DNA of 64,000 nucleotides from Flavobacteriaceae bacterium LYZ1037 (GCA_003144015.1 QFWS01000002.1:248001-312000); one strand, 5' to 3'. Positions 44,132 to 52,538 are shown, counted from the first letter of the stretch. Numbers and translations: made by a program. The notes: generated by a model not told the origin, from the letters alone.

Positions 44132-45259
44132 ATGATTTATAAATATTATAAAACCTTAATAATATTAGTTCTTACTGCTCTTTTATCTTGTAACAAGAAT
44201 GACAATGAAGATAATCATGATTCTTATTTCTATGTTGCACTTCCTACAGACCCTGTAAAAGTTGTAAACACAAGTGGATCTTGGTTGGTTTACGACTTGC
44301 ATATTAAAACTCCAAACATAGAAAAGGTAGTGGTGTTTCACGACGATATTCCGTTACTAACTTATACCAATTTTATAACACGTGATAATTTGCATATTGC
44401 GAGTATTTGGCTTGAATACCCTCAAGATGGTTGGGTGAAAGAACATTTAGCCCATGAATTTCAGTATCAGAATTCTATAAATCAACCAGAATTACATTCA
44501 TTCAATTTAAAAGTTGAAAGAGAATATCCAAATCCCAAAACAGTCGAATTCCCAGTGCCTCAAGGTGTCTGGTTGGCAGAAGGAGCCCCTGGGGTTTCTT
44601 CATATCATACAAGAGCTATTTTCCCCTTTCAAGAACCAATATATGATGAAGAACAAAACGGTTACTTGATTGGGAACAATCCACAACGATATGCCATAGA
44701 TTATGCCTTATTCGAAAACAATCTTCCTTATAAAAATGATGGAAAAAACTTAACCGATTGGCATTGTTATAATTTACCGGTAAAAGCTGCAGAAGGAGGC
44801 AAGATACTTTTTACCGAAAATAATATTCCAGATAATCTTACTCCAGGAGAATTAGACTATCCAACAGATATGACTAATGCCTCTGGGAATGTTGTGTATA
44901 TAGAGCATTTAGATGGGACTATTGGTGTTTATTGTCATTTAATACCAAATTCTATTCTGGTAAATGTTGGCGATTTTGTAACTACTGGTCAAGTTTTAGG
45001 TCGTCTAGGAAATTCTGGGAATTCTTTTGCACCTCACTTACACATGCACGTTCTTACAAATCCAGAAAACAAATCTTTAGTAGAATATGCAGATGGTCTT
45101 TATATGGAAAGTCTACCATATAAATTTCCTGAATTCGTTAAATTAGGAGCCTTAGAACCAGGTTATTTAGATGAAACACCTATAACCTCTTTTAGCCCAA
45201 CCATGAATGTAAACTTTATTGGAAAGTTACCTTCAGAAAGTGATGTTATAGAGTTTTAA
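44132..45259 (+). CDS. M23-family (LytM-like) peptidase lipoprotein
   Basis: A 375-aa lipoprotein with lipobox 'TALLSC' (C20). An N-terminal Ig-like part (about 30-135) is followed by a LytM domain (about 180-330): 'QRYAIDYALF' with D190, 'GNVVYIEHLDGTIGVYCHL', and 'HLHMH' (H302, H304). The usual first zinc ligand His (four residues before D190) is Arg186, a feature I associate with a subfamily of M23-like proteins, so activity is uncertain. Periplasmic cell-wall role or structural role. It lies 45 bases after gldD but has no obvious link to gliding. Confidence 0.8.
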   Translation: MIYKYYKTLIILVLTALLSCNKNDNEDNHDSYFYVALPTDPVKVVNTSGSWLVYDLHIKTPNIEKVVVFHDDIPLLTYTNFITRDNLHIASIWLEYPQDGWVKEHLAHEFQYQNSINQPELHSFNLKVEREYPNPKTVEFPVPQGVWLAEGAPGVSSYHTRAIFPFQEPIYDEEQNGYLIGNNPQRYAIDYALFENNLPYKNDGKNLTDWHCYNLPVKAAEGGKILFTENNIPDNLTPGELDYPTDMTNASGNVVYIEHLDGTIGVYCHLIPNSILVNVGDFVTTGQVLGRLGNSGNSFAPHLHMHVLTNPENKSLVEYADGLYMESLPYKFPEFVKLGALEPGYLDETPITSFSPTMNVNFIGKLPSESDVIEF

Positions 45260-45378
45260 GTAAAAAGAAAGTACTAATCCTTCAGAGGGTTCCAATAATT
45301 GTTGGGTTCGAAGAATTCCATTTAAAGATTATTTCAATTAAAAAAAACTTGATTTATCGTTCCCTAAATACTTTTTGA

Positions 45379-45531
45379 GCAAAGATATTTTTACATGACT
45401 ACTCATTAATTAGGTATAATAATCCAAGTCAAGTTTTTTGTGTCTTTGTTTGGAATGGACCTGGAACAGAATGTATTGGTAACCCAGCAGGTGCTAAATA
45501 TATAGGTGTAGTTAGTTTAGATCCAAGATGA
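45379..45531 (+). pseudogene. Possible 3' remnant of a degraded gene
   Basis: A frame of 50 codons between TGA (45376-45378) and TGA (45529-45531). It has no ATG, GTG or TTG start in a plausible place. The translation contains 'NNPSQVFCVFVWNGPGTECI' and ends 'GVVSLDPR', with Gly/Pro/Trp composition that looks coding rather than random AT-rich spacer. It may be the tail of a secreted protein gene left after deletion. I cannot name the parent. Confidence 0.35.
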
Positions 45532-45563
45532 AATAAAACAAAAACAGGTAAAAAATATAAACC

Positions 45564-45595
45564 AAAAAAGCTAAACAGATCTGTTTAGCTTTTTT
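45564..45595. terminator. Bidirectional intrinsic terminator
   Basis: Perfect 32-base palindrome (16-bp arms) with A/T tract ends, just past the HMA lipoprotein stop (minus) and after the remnant (plus). Confidence 0.85.
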
Positions 45596-45616
45596 TATAA
45601 ATAAAAATCAGTAAGC

Positions 45617-46156
45617 TTACGCTTTGCCTTTATCTGCACAGCAAGCCTTTTTACAATCTGCTTTGCATGCCATTTTTTTATCAGCTGTAGTTTCAGAAGT
45701 TTCAGCTTTGTCTGAGCAACAAGCTTTTTTACAGTCTTTGTCGCAAGCTTTCTTCTCAGCAGCTACGTTCTCACCAAAAGTATCAACTGTATGCATGTCT
45801 GTTACAGAATACATATCGCCAGTTTTTTTCACCACCTCTTCTAAAGACGTTGGTGTTACTTTTGCTTCGTCGTATTCAACCATCGCTAATTTTTTATCAA
45901 AATCTACGGTTGCAGATTTTACACCATCCATTTTAGCCATTTTCTTTTCAATGGTTTTGGCACATCCCATAGCGCATGTCATCCCTTCAATAGTAAACTC
46001 TGCTTTTGCATATGTTGCATTTGGGTCTAAGGTAGCTACTTCTTCTGTAGGTGTTTCTGTTTCAATTGTCACAACTTCAGGAGTTGTTTCATTTTTACAA
46101 GCTGTTATAAAAACAGTTAGTAATAATAGTCCGATAATATTTTTTAATACTTTCAT
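45617..46156 (-). CDS. Lipoprotein with heavy-metal-associated (HMA) domain and Cys-rich tail
   Basis: The start at 46156 (MKVLKNIIGLLLL, 179 aa) is preferred over the frame opening at 46183. It gives a clean lipobox 'VFITAC' (C20), and the promoter-like box at 46181-46188 would lie inside the longer version. The HMA domain (about 47-115) has 'EGMTCAMGCAKTI', a CxxxC rather than CxxC metal loop. The tail contains two copies of a Cys-Lys block, 'CDKDCKKACCSDK' and 'CKADCKKACCADK'. Probably a periplasmic Cu or other soft-metal binding protein. It is about 25 kb from the efflux island, so linkage is not implied. Confidence 0.82.
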   Translation of the reverse strand: MKVLKNIIGLLLLTVFITACKNETTPEVVTIETETPTEEVATLDPNATYAKAEFTIEGMTCAMGCAKTIEKKMAKMDGVKSATVDFDKKLAMVEYDEAKVTPTSLEEVVKKTGDMYSVTDMHTVDTFGENVAAEKKACDKDCKKACCSDKAETSETTADKKMACKADCKKACCADKGKA

Positions 46157-46180
46157 TTGATTTAAATATGGATTTAGTGA

Positions 46181-46188
46181 CAAAATTA
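46181..46188 (-). promoter_or_regulatory. Candidate -7 box for the HMA lipoprotein
   Basis: The minus strand reads TAATTTTG, 24 bases before the ATG at 46156. A TTTG lies 23 bases further upstream (46215-46212), slightly wide of the norm. Confidence 0.5.
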
Positions 46189-46245
46189 GTAAATATTACT
46201 GTTTATTGTATCAAAAACAGCAATTTTGTGAGCTGAAACACATGT

Positions 46246-47124
46246 ATGAAAAATATTCAGATTAAATGGTTGTATTTAGTTGTCCTGTCATTAATTTGGG
46301 GAACATCGTTTATATTAATTAAAAAATCCCTTCTTGGCTTAACTCCTTTTCAATTAGGCGCTTTAAGAACCATTATTACAGGTGTGTTTTTATTTACAGT
46401 AGGGTTTAGAAGCATTCAGCAAATTGAAAAAACACAATGGAAATGGATTGCCCTTACAGGATTGTTAGGTTCTTTTATTCCTGCCTTTTTATTTGCTATT
46501 GCAGAAACCGAAATTGATAGTGCTGTAGCTTCTATACTAAACTCTTTAGTGCCACTAAATACGATATTGTTAGGATTTGCTGTTTTTAGAATAGCATCAA
46601 CCAAACGGCAGGTTCTAGGGGTTATAATTGGTTTTATTGGAACTGCTATTCTTATTCTTAAAGGTGCTGAGTTAAACCCGGAACAAAATTATTTATATGC
46701 AGGTTATGTTATTATTTCAACCATTATGTATGCCTTAAATGTCAATATAATAAAAAGACATTTACAAAACATAAAGCCTTTAAGTATTGCTGCAGGAAAT
46801 TATGTCGTTATTGTTATTCCAGCTATTATAGTTTTGTTGTTTTCAGATTTTTTTAAAGCAGAAACCTTCTCAAATCCACATTTTAAAATGTCTTTGGTTT
46901 ATGTAACCATTTTGTCGTTTTTTGGAACAGCTTTAGCAAAAGTCTTATTTAATAAGTTAATTCAGTTGTCAACACCAGTTTTTGCTTCGTCTGTTACGTA
47001 TTTAATGCCAATAGTTGCTTTGACTTGGGGTGTTTTAGATGGAGAGGCATTTACAGTGTTACAAGGTTTTGCTACGATAATTATTTTGATAGGTGTTTAT
47101 TTATCTCATAAGCGGCAGCCTTAA
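46246..47124 (+). CDS. EamA-family (DMT) transporter
   Basis: A 292-aa inner-membrane protein with ten predicted helices in two EamA repeats. The first repeat has 'LIWGTSFILIKKSLLGLTP' and the second 'VTYLMPIVALTWGVLDGE', which are family hallmarks. It is probably a metabolite exporter of the RhaT/YdcZ kind; the substrate cannot be inferred. Divergent from the HMA gene, and no operon partner. Confidence 0.88.
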   Translation: MKNIQIKWLYLVVLSLIWGTSFILIKKSLLGLTPFQLGALRTIITGVFLFTVGFRSIQQIEKTQWKWIALTGLLGSFIPAFLFAIAETEIDSAVASILNSLVPLNTILLGFAVFRIASTKRQVLGVIIGFIGTAILILKGAELNPEQNYLYAGYVIISTIMYALNVNIIKRHLQNIKPLSIAAGNYVVIVIPAIIVLLFSDFFKAETFSNPHFKMSLVYVTILSFFGTALAKVLFNKLIQLSTPVFASSVTYLMPIVALTWGVLDGEAFTVLQGFATIIILIGVYLSHKRQP

Positions 47125-47222
47125 TAATATCTTAAAAGCAAAGATTCCAATTCATAAATTCTATAAAAAATTATGCTTTCTGTAAAATAATCACGAAATT
47201 TAGTAACATTAATTCCTTAAAA

Positions 47223-47675
47223 ATGAATACTTCTGCTAAAATTTCGATTAAGTATGGTTTAATAACTACCATCTTATTAATTGCTTATTTTTTAATTTTA
47301 AAAGTCATAGGATTGCATAATAATCCTTGGTTTAGAATGTTGAATGGTCTTTTTGTCGCCTTAGGAATTTTCTTAGCAATAAAGAATTATAAATTAATTT
47401 CTGGCAGCACATTCACTTATATTAATGGATTTAAAACAGGCTTGTTAACCGGTTTTCTTGCTACTTTTATTTTTGCTCTTTTTATGGGTATCTATATGTT
47501 TCATTTAGATGTTGATTTTATGAATAATCTGCTTAAAGATTGGTTTCAAGATTATAATCATGGAGGAGGCATCCTAATATTTATAATTCTCATAGAAGGG
47601 CTCTCTTCATCAACCATTCTTACCTTAACTTTTATGCAAATATTTAAAAACAGTAAAAATCTCACTCAAAATTAA
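47223..47675 (+). CDS. DUF4199 membrane protein
   Basis: A 150-aa protein with four hydrophobic helices (about 10-30, 38-55, 70-92 and 118-142) in the DUF4199 arrangement: an 'NTSAKISIKYGLI' N-terminus, 'FTYINGFKTGLLTG' between helices two and three, and an acidic-polar loop before the last helix. Common in Bacteroidetes, often near glycosyltransferase genes, but function unknown. Here it precedes rplU by 79 bases, and the rplU promoter lies in that gap, so they are probably separate units. Confidence 0.75.
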   Translation: MNTSAKISIKYGLITTILLIAYFLILKVIGLHNNPWFRMLNGLFVALGIFLAIKNYKLISGSTFTYINGFKTGLLTGFLATFIFALFMGIYMFHLDVDFMNNLLKDWFQDYNHGGGILIFIILIEGLSSSTILTLTFMQIFKNSKNLTQN

Positions 47676-47682
47676 TAAAACG

Positions 47683-47713
47683 TTTGTAGTTTAATTAATT
47701 AGCAGTATATTTG
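47683..47713 (+). promoter_or_regulatory. Promoter of rplU-rpmA
   Basis: TTTG (47683-47686), exactly 19 bases, then TATATTTG (47706-47713): a full match to the Bacteroidetes consensus. The leader to the ATG at 47755 is about 35 bases. Confidence 0.75.
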
Positions 47714-47754
47714 CACTCATTTTTTGAACAAATTAATTAATAAAAAGTTACGCT

Positions 47755-48462
47755 ATGTACGCAATTGTAGAGATAGCAGGGCATCAATTCAAAGTTGAAA
47801 AAGACCAAAAAGTCTTTGTCAATCGATTAGCAACAGAAGAAGGAAAACAAGTGTCTTTTGACAATGTACTTCTTTTAGCTGATGGAGACAAAGTTACTGT
47901 AGGCGCCCCAGCTATAACTGGAGCTCAAGTAGGAGCCAAAGTTTTAAAGCACCTTAAAGGTGATAAAGTAATCGTTTTCAAAAAGAAAAGACGTAAGGGT
48001 TACCGTGTAAAAAACGGACACAGACAATCTTTAACAGAAATCTTAATTGAAAACATAGTAGCTTCAGGAGCTAAGCCAGCAGCAAAAGCTGAAAAAGCTG
48101 CTCCAGCAAAAGAAGTGAAAAAAGCAGAAAAGAAAGCTGCTCCAGCTAAAAAAGCTGAACCAAAAGCAGAAGCTAAAAAAGCAACTCCAAAAAAATCAAC
48201 TGCAAAAGCAGACGATTTAAAGAAAATTGAAGGTGCTGGACCTAAAGCTGCTGAAGCATTAGTAAACGCAGGTTTTGATACCTTTGCTAAAGTAGCAAAA
48301 GCGAAGCCTGAAGCATTAAGTGCTGTTTTATCTGAAGCTAGCTCAAGATTAGCACATATAGTTACAGACACTTGGCCAAAACAAGCTAAATTAGCTGCAG
48401 ATGGTAAGTGGGATGAACTAAAAGAATTACAAGACAAATTAGATGGTGGAATTGAAAAGTAA
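47755..48462 (+). CDS. rplU: 50S ribosomal protein L21 with C-terminal helix-hairpin-helix extension
   Basis: A 235-aa protein, more than twice the usual L21 length. Residues 1-103 are a full bL21 ('YAIVEIAGHQFKV', 'KKKRRKGYRVKNGHRQSLTEI'). Residues about 104-150 are an Ala/Lys/Pro-rich linker. Residues about 152-235 form a helix-hairpin-helix-like domain ('DDLKKIEGAGPKAAEALVNA') with a helical end. The extension is seen in many Flavobacteriia. The L21 core binds 23S rRNA; the HhH could touch RNA or another partner, which is inference. rpmA follows 42 bases later. Confidence 0.93.
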   Translation: MYAIVEIAGHQFKVEKDQKVFVNRLATEEGKQVSFDNVLLLADGDKVTVGAPAITGAQVGAKVLKHLKGDKVIVFKKKRRKGYRVKNGHRQSLTEILIENIVASGAKPAAKAEKAAPAKEVKKAEKKAAPAKKAEPKAEAKKATPKKSTAKADDLKKIEGAGPKAAEALVNAGFDTFAKVAKAKPEALSAVLSEASSRLAHIVTDTWPKQAKLAADGKWDELKELQDKLDGGIEK

Positions 48463-48504
48463 TTTTCGTTTCATTTAATATTAACAAAATAAAACCTTAA
48501 GACA

Positions 48505-48765
48505 ATGGCTCATAAAAAAGGAGTTGGTAGTTCTAAAAACGGTAGAGAATCAGAATCAAAACGCTTAGGTGTAAAGATTTTTGGTGGACAAGCTGCTATT
48601 GCTGGAAATATCATTGTAAGACAAAGAGGCAATACACATCACCCAGGTGAAAATGTGTATGGTGGAAAAGATCACACGTTACACGCTAAAGTGGACGGTC
48701 TTGTGAAATTTACAAAGAAAAAAGATAATAAATCTTATGTTTCTATTGAACCTTTCGAGGCTTAA
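48505..48765 (+). CDS. rpmA: 50S ribosomal protein L27
   Basis: An 86-aa bL27: start '[20 protein letters not shown]', then '[15 protein letters not shown]' and 'VSIEP' near the end. The N-terminus has no cleavable extension as found in Firmicutes. It reaches toward the peptidyl-transferase centre. Second gene of rplU-rpmA, ended by the terminator at 48788. Confidence 0.97.
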   Translation: MAHKKGVGSSKNGRESESKRLGVKIFGGQAAIAGNIIVRQRGNTHHPGENVYGGKDHTLHAKVDGLVKFTKKKDNKSYVSIEPFEA

Positions 48766-48787
48766 GAAACAGTTCTTTTAAATATTT

Positions 48788-48820
48788 TTAAAACCCTTTC
48801 AGGAAACTGAGAGGGTTTTT
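48788..48820 (+). terminator. Intrinsic terminator of rplU-rpmA
   Basis: An 11-bp stem with one G-T pair and a T-tract; it overlaps the last bases of the convergent DinB-like gene. Confidence 0.8.
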
Positions 48821-49283
48821 ATTTTGCCACAATCTCTTGGATAATCTTTAAATGATGATTGGTATGAAGCTCCAAAAACCGATAGATTCTTTTCTTGTTA
48901 ACATTCCCAAAAAGAGGATGTTTAAAAAACGCATTTGCATCTAAATCTGGAATTATGTCAATATTAGTTTTTGTGTTTTGAAGTTGTTTTATAAGGTCTT
49001 CTTTTAAAACTGTTTCTGGTGGTTTAACTTGTTTTGGTGCTTTTGCTTTTCCTCTAGGAAAAAAACCAAGTGTAAAGAATACCTTTCCTAAAAAGCTAAA
49101 ATTATTTTTATATAAAGTTGGATCTGAAGATTGAAGAGTTAGAGCCACTTGATTAATCACTTTAAAACTATGATCGATATGCCAACCAATGCTGGCTTTA
49201 GAAACTTTTAGATTTACAACCTCTTGTTGCTCTATGTGGTTTTCTAAAGTATTAATTAAAAGATGTAATTTTTTTGAGTTCAT
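48819..49283 (-). CDS. DinB-like / DUF1569 family protein
   Basis: A 154-aa helical protein. 'SIGWHIDHSFKVINQ' (about 31-45) and the C-terminal 'LELHTNHHLKII' supply the histidines that form a metal site in DinB-like four-helix bundles. The middle 'GFFPRGKAKAPKQV' stretch suits DUF1569. Cytoplasmic; members are often thiol-dependent metalloenzymes, but no activity can be assigned. It lies 127 bases downstream of ahcY and is separated from it by a terminator. Confidence 0.65.
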   Translation of the reverse strand: MNSKKLHLLINTLENHIEQQEVVNLKVSKASIGWHIDHSFKVINQVALTLQSSDPTLYKNNFSFLGKVFFTLGFFPRGKAKAPKQVKPPETVLKEDLIKQLQNTKTNIDIIPDLDANAFFKHPLFGNVNKKRIYRFLELHTNHHLKIIQEIVAK

Positions 49284-49334
49284 AAAATGATTTTTTATAT
49301 TGGTGAAGGTAATAATTAATAGATGCTAAAAAAA

Positions 49335-49366
49335 AATCCCAAACCTTCATTTGAAAGTTTGGGATT
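49335..49366 (-). terminator. Intrinsic terminator of ahcY
   Basis: A 10-bp perfect core stem with a partly paired loop, followed on the minus strand by an uninterrupted T-run of eight or nine. Confidence 0.85.
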
Positions 49367-49410
49367 AAATATGTTATTTTAAGATTCTTTGCTTTAGCTC
49401 AGAATGTCTA

Positions 49411-50727
49411 TTAATATCTGTAATATTCAGGTTTAAAAGGTCCTTCAACCTCCACACCAATATATTTAGCTTGATCTTCACGAAGTTCAGTCAACTCGAC
49501 ACCAATTTTTGCTAAGTGTAATTGCGCTACTTTTTCATCTAAATGTTTTGGTAACATATACACTTCGTTTTTGTAAGCATCTCTGTTTGTCCAAAGTTCA
49601 ATTTGAGCTAATGTTTGGTTTGTAAAAGAGTTACTCATTACAAAACTAGGATGTCCTGTAGCACAGCCTAAATTTACCAAACGACCTTGAGCCAAAATTA
49701 TCACATCTTTTCCATCAACAGTATATTTGTCAACTTGTGGCTTAATAGTGTTTTTTGTATGACCATGATTTTTGTTTAACCAGGCCATGTCAATTTCGTT
49801 GTCGAAATGTCCAATATTACAAACAATGGTTTTGTCTTTCATAGCTTCAAAATGACGCCCTTGAACAATATCTTTATTCCCAGTTGTTGTAATAACAATG
49901 TCTGCATTACCAACAACAGTTTCTAGTTTTTTCACTTCAAAACCATCCATAGCAGCTTGTAAAGCACAAATAGGATCGATTTCCGTAACAGTTACAATAC
50001 TTCCTGCACCTTTAAAAGAAGCAGCTGTTCCCTTACCAACATCTCCATATCCACAAACAACAACACGTTTTCCAGCCATCATGATATCTGTTGCACGACG
50101 AACAGCATCTACAGCACTTTCGCGACAACCGTATTTGTTATCAAATTTAGACTTTGTAACAGAATCGTTTACGTTAATTGCAGGCATTGGTAATGTTCCT
50201 GCTTTCATACGCTCGTATAATCTGTGAACTCCAGTAGTTGTTTCTTCAGAAAGCCCATTTATTCCAGCTGCAAGCTCAGGGTATTTATCTAAAACCATAT
50301 TGGTTAAATCGCCACCATCGTCAAGAATCATGTTCAATGGTTTACGGTCTTCTCCAAAAAATAAGGTTTGTTCGATACACCAATCAAATTCTTCTTCTGT
50401 CATATCTTTCCAAGCATAAACAGCTGTTCCAGCATCTGCAATAGCAGCAGCAGCTTGATCTTGAGTAGAAAATATATTACAAGAACTCCAAGTTACTTCA
50501 GCTCCTAAAGCTTGTAAAGTTTCTATTAAAACAGCAGTTTGAATGGTCATGTGTAAACATCCAGCAATTCTAGCTCCTTTAAGAGGTTGAGAGTTTTTGT
50601 ATTCTTCACGTAAACTCATTAATCCTGGCATTTCAGCTTCAGCTAATTCAATTTCTTTTCTTCCCCAATCTGCTAGTGAGATATCTTTTACCTTGTTAGG
50701 TACGTAAGCTATAGTTTTTGTACTCAT
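49411..50727 (-). CDS. ahcY: S-adenosylhomocysteine hydrolase
   Basis: A 438-aa enzyme that splits S-adenosylhomocysteine into adenosine and homocysteine in the methylation cycle. Seen are '[16 protein letters not shown]', the NAD-binding loop '[13 protein letters not shown]', '[18 protein letters not shown]' and the C-terminal 'FKPEYYRY' ending typical of the family. It has no long insert of the actinobacterial type. Monocistronic, with a candidate promoter at 50830-50837 and a terminator at 49335. Confidence 0.96.
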   Translation of the reverse strand: MSTKTIAYVPNKVKDISLADWGRKEIELAEAEMPGLMSLREEYKNSQPLKGARIAGCLHMTIQTAVLIETLQALGAEVTWSSCNIFSTQDQAAAAIADAGTAVYAWKDMTEEEFDWCIEQTLFFGEDRKPLNMILDDGGDLTNMVLDKYPELAAGINGLSEETTTGVHRLYERMKAGTLPMPAINVNDSVTKSKFDNKYGCRESAVDAVRRATDIMMAGKRVVVCGYGDVGKGTAASFKGAGSIVTVTEIDPICALQAAMDGFEVKKLETVVGNADIVITTTGNKDIVQGRHFEAMKDKTIVCNIGHFDNEIDMAWLNKNHGHTKNTIKPQVDKYTVDGKDVIILAQGRLVNLGCATGHPSFVMSNSFTNQTLAQIELWTNRDAYKNEVYMLPKHLDEKVAQLHLAKIGVELTELREDQAKYIGVEVEGPFKPEYYRY

Positions 50728-50829
50728 AGTTATTTTTTCTTAATGTTTTTATAGTCTAACAACTTTGGCAATAGCACTTAAAATAGTTAAATTCGCTTGT
50801 CAGAATTGTTAAATCTGCCTTAGGCAGTG

Positions 50830-50837
50830 CAAAGATA
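50830..50837 (-). promoter_or_regulatory. Candidate -7 box for ahcY
   Basis: The minus strand reads TATCTTTG, giving a leader of roughly 95 bases that begins with a short hairpin (CTGCC...GGCAG, 50814-50826). No -33 box seen. Confidence 0.35.
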
Positions 50838-50860
50838 ACTAATAACTTTTAGAATATTAA

Positions 50861-51490
50861 ATGCCTCTTTATAAAACCCTTAGTCCTAATTCACAAACTA
50901 CTGTTAAAATCTGGAAGATAACAGAGTCTTATTCCGATTTATTTCAGTCAGTTAGCTTAAAACCTGAAAACTTGCAACGTGTTTTAGGAATGAAAAGTGA
51001 ATTGCACCGAAGAGGGTTCTTAAGTGTTAGAAAGTTGCTAGCTGAATTTGGATATGCAGATTCAGACTTGTATTACGATGAAAATGGGAAACCACATCTA
51101 AAAGATGGAAAGCACATCTCAATTACACATTCTTTTACGTTTTCTGGAATTGTTGTTAGCGATTTTAAAGTAGGAATTGATATTGAAAAACAACGAGAAA
51201 AAATTGGAGTTATAGCCCATAAATTTATGGAATATGAATTTCAGTATTTAAAAAAAGAAGCAGCTGATTATATTAATAAATTGACTGTGATCTGGTGTGT
51301 CAAAGAATCTCTTTATAAATTATTTTCAACACCCGGTTTAAGTTTTTTACAACATACGTTAGTCATTCCGTTTACTATTGAAGAAGCATCAACTATGGCG
51401 TGGATTGATTATGAAGATAAGAAACACAGGTTTTATACAGAGTTTTTTGAGTTTGAAGGTTTTACCTGTGCTTACGCCTTACCATTTTAA
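50861..51490 (+). CDS. 4'-phosphopantetheinyl transferase, Sfp-like
   Basis: A 209-aa enzyme that moves phosphopantetheine from CoA onto carrier proteins. Motifs are 'KPHLKDGKHISITHS' (about 77-91), 'VGIDIE' with D107 and E109 binding Mg2+, and 'WCVKESLYK' with K148, E149 and K153. Sfp-type length and layout. It is the first of a plus-strand run to arfB; the next gene (GGGPS) is 20 bases away. No polyketide or NRPS genes are near, so it may serve the fatty-acid or general carrier protein. Confidence 0.9.
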   Translation: MPLYKTLSPNSQTTVKIWKITESYSDLFQSVSLKPENLQRVLGMKSELHRRGFLSVRKLLAEFGYADSDLYYDENGKPHLKDGKHISITHSFTFSGIVVSDFKVGIDIEKQREKIGVIAHKFMEYEFQYLKKEAADYINKLTVIWCVKESLYKLFSTPGLSFLQHTLVIPFTIEEASTMAWIDYEDKKHRFYTEFFEFEGFTCAYALPF

Positions 51491-51510
51491 TTATTTAGAA
51501 TTAATAATTC

Positions 51511-52242
51511 GTGGAAAACATATACAATAACTTATTACAATCTATTTCTAAAGGAGAAAAGCTATTGGCTGTTTTAATCGATCCAGATAAAATGAAGCCT
51601 GAAGGCTTATCTGACTTTGTTGTGAAGATTCATAAATCTGTGTCAACGCACATTTTTGTAGGTGGAAGCACAGTTGAAGAATCAGCTACTAGTAAACTAG
51701 TATCCGAAATAAAAAAACACACGAAATTACCTATTGTATTATTTCCAGGAGATGTCTCTCAATTAACAGGTCAAGCAGATGCCTTGTTATTTTTATCTTT
51801 AATTTCTGGAAGAAATCCAGAGTATCTAATAGGGAAGCATGTGGCTTCGGTTTCAAAATTACGCCAAATGCAGCTTGAGGTGATTCCAACGGGATATATG
51901 CTTATTGAAAATGGAAAAGAAACGGCTGTTCAAAAAGTAACAGATACGAAACCCATGTCTATAAATCATATTCCGGAGATTGTAGATACAGCAAAAGCTG
52001 GAGAATTATTAGGTATGAAGTTAATTTACTTAGAAGCTGGAAGTGGTGCTTTGCATCCAATTTCTTCAGACATAATAAGAAAAGTGAAACATGAATTAAG
52101 TGTTCCTCTAATTGTTGGAGGTGGTATTAGAACGAAAAAACAATTGGAATTAACATATCAATCTGGAGCAGATTTAGTAGTTATTGGAACTGCTTTTGAG
52201 GAGGATGAAGTTTTTTTTGAAGAATTAAATAAGTTAAAATAA
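51511..52242 (+). CDS. Geranylgeranylglyceryl/heptaprenylglyceryl phosphate synthase family (PcrB-like)
   Basis: A 243-aa TIM-barrel prenyltransferase starting with GTG at 51511. Motifs are 'AVLIDPDKM' (Mg2+/G1P binding), 'IFVGGSTVEE', 'LFPGDVSQL', 'YLEAGSGA', 'VGGGIRT' and 'GADLVVIGTAFEED'. Members from Flavobacterium are hexameric group II GGGPS enzymes that join a C20 prenyl diphosphate to sn-glycerol-1-phosphate, an archaeal-type ether-lipid step. The downstream use in Bacteroidetes is not settled. In an apparent operon with the PPTase. Confidence 0.9.
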   Translation: MENIYNNLLQSISKGEKLLAVLIDPDKMKPEGLSDFVVKIHKSVSTHIFVGGSTVEESATSKLVSEIKKHTKLPIVLFPGDVSQLTGQADALLFLSLISGRNPEYLIGKHVASVSKLRQMQLEVIPTGYMLIENGKETAVQKVTDTKPMSINHIPEIVDTAKAGELLGMKLIYLEAGSGALHPISSDIIRKVKHELSVPLIVGGGIRTKKQLELTYQSGADLVVIGTAFEEDEVFFEELNKLK

Positions 52243-52277
52243 AATTCTTACCCTCAAGAAATAAAAATAATATAGCA

Positions 52278-52538
52278 ATGAAAATATCAGTAGATTTAAC
52301 CTTATCGCCTTTGCAAGATGATTACGAAATACATGTTATAAATTTTATAAAAAGTTTAAGGGATTCTAAATTTATAGTTTTGGAAAACCCTTTAAGCACC
52401 CAGATATTTGGAGAATATCACGAGTTGATGCCTTTTTTAACAGGGCTAATCCATAAGTCGTTCGAAGAACAAAAAATATGTGTCTTAACCATGAAGGTTG
52501 TAAAAACCGATAGAAGCGACTATGAACCAGATTTTTAA
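52278..52538 (+). CDS. Thiamine-binding-like small protein (MTH1187/YkoF type)
   Basis: An 86-aa protein with the short ferredoxin-like fold expected for the Thiamine_BP/DUF77 family: N-terminal strand 'MKISVDLTLSPL', helix to 'FIKSLRDS', strand 'FIVLENPLSTQIFG' and C-terminal strand 'KICVLTMKVVKTDR'. YkoF-type proteins bind thiamine or its hydroxymethylpyrimidine part. It overlaps the PnuC-type transporter gene by 17 bases, which supports a vitamin-uptake role. Recognition is moderate because the protein is small. Confidence 0.7.
   Translation: MKISVDLTLSPLQDDYEIHVINFIKSLRDSKFIVLENPLSTQIFGEYHELMPFLTGLIHKSFEEQKICVLTMKVVKTDRSDYEPDF

Larger units (their letters stand above)
45260..45616. other. 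357-bp gap with a gene remnant and a terminator
   Basis: No complete gene is visible. It holds a protein-like frame without a start codon (45379-45531) and a perfect terminator palindrome (45564-45595); the first 120 bases show nothing I can name. Confidence 0.6.

Noticed and set aside
44132-45259. M23 peptidase interpreted as inactive because the first zinc His is Arg186.
   Set aside because: The 'QR(Y/F)AID' form appears to be a subfamily trait, and nearby His159 or His211 could replace the ligand, so no claim of inactivity is made.
45624-46160. Long plus-strand frame opposite the HMA lipoprotein gene.
   Set aside because: It mirrors the Cys/Lys/Ala-rich gene on the other strand; the minus-strand product has a lipobox and HMA motif, the plus one has nothing recognisable.
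48000-48437. Minus-strand frame of about 145 codons opposite rplU.
   Set aside because: Ala/Phe-rich shadow of the Ala/Lys-rich linker and HhH region of L21; no start context or domain.
50728-50860. SAH or SAM riboswitch upstream of ahcY.
   Set aside because: Only a short CTGCC/GGCAG hairpin is seen in a leader of about 95 bases; no conserved core of SAH, SAM-I or SAM-II elements was recognised.
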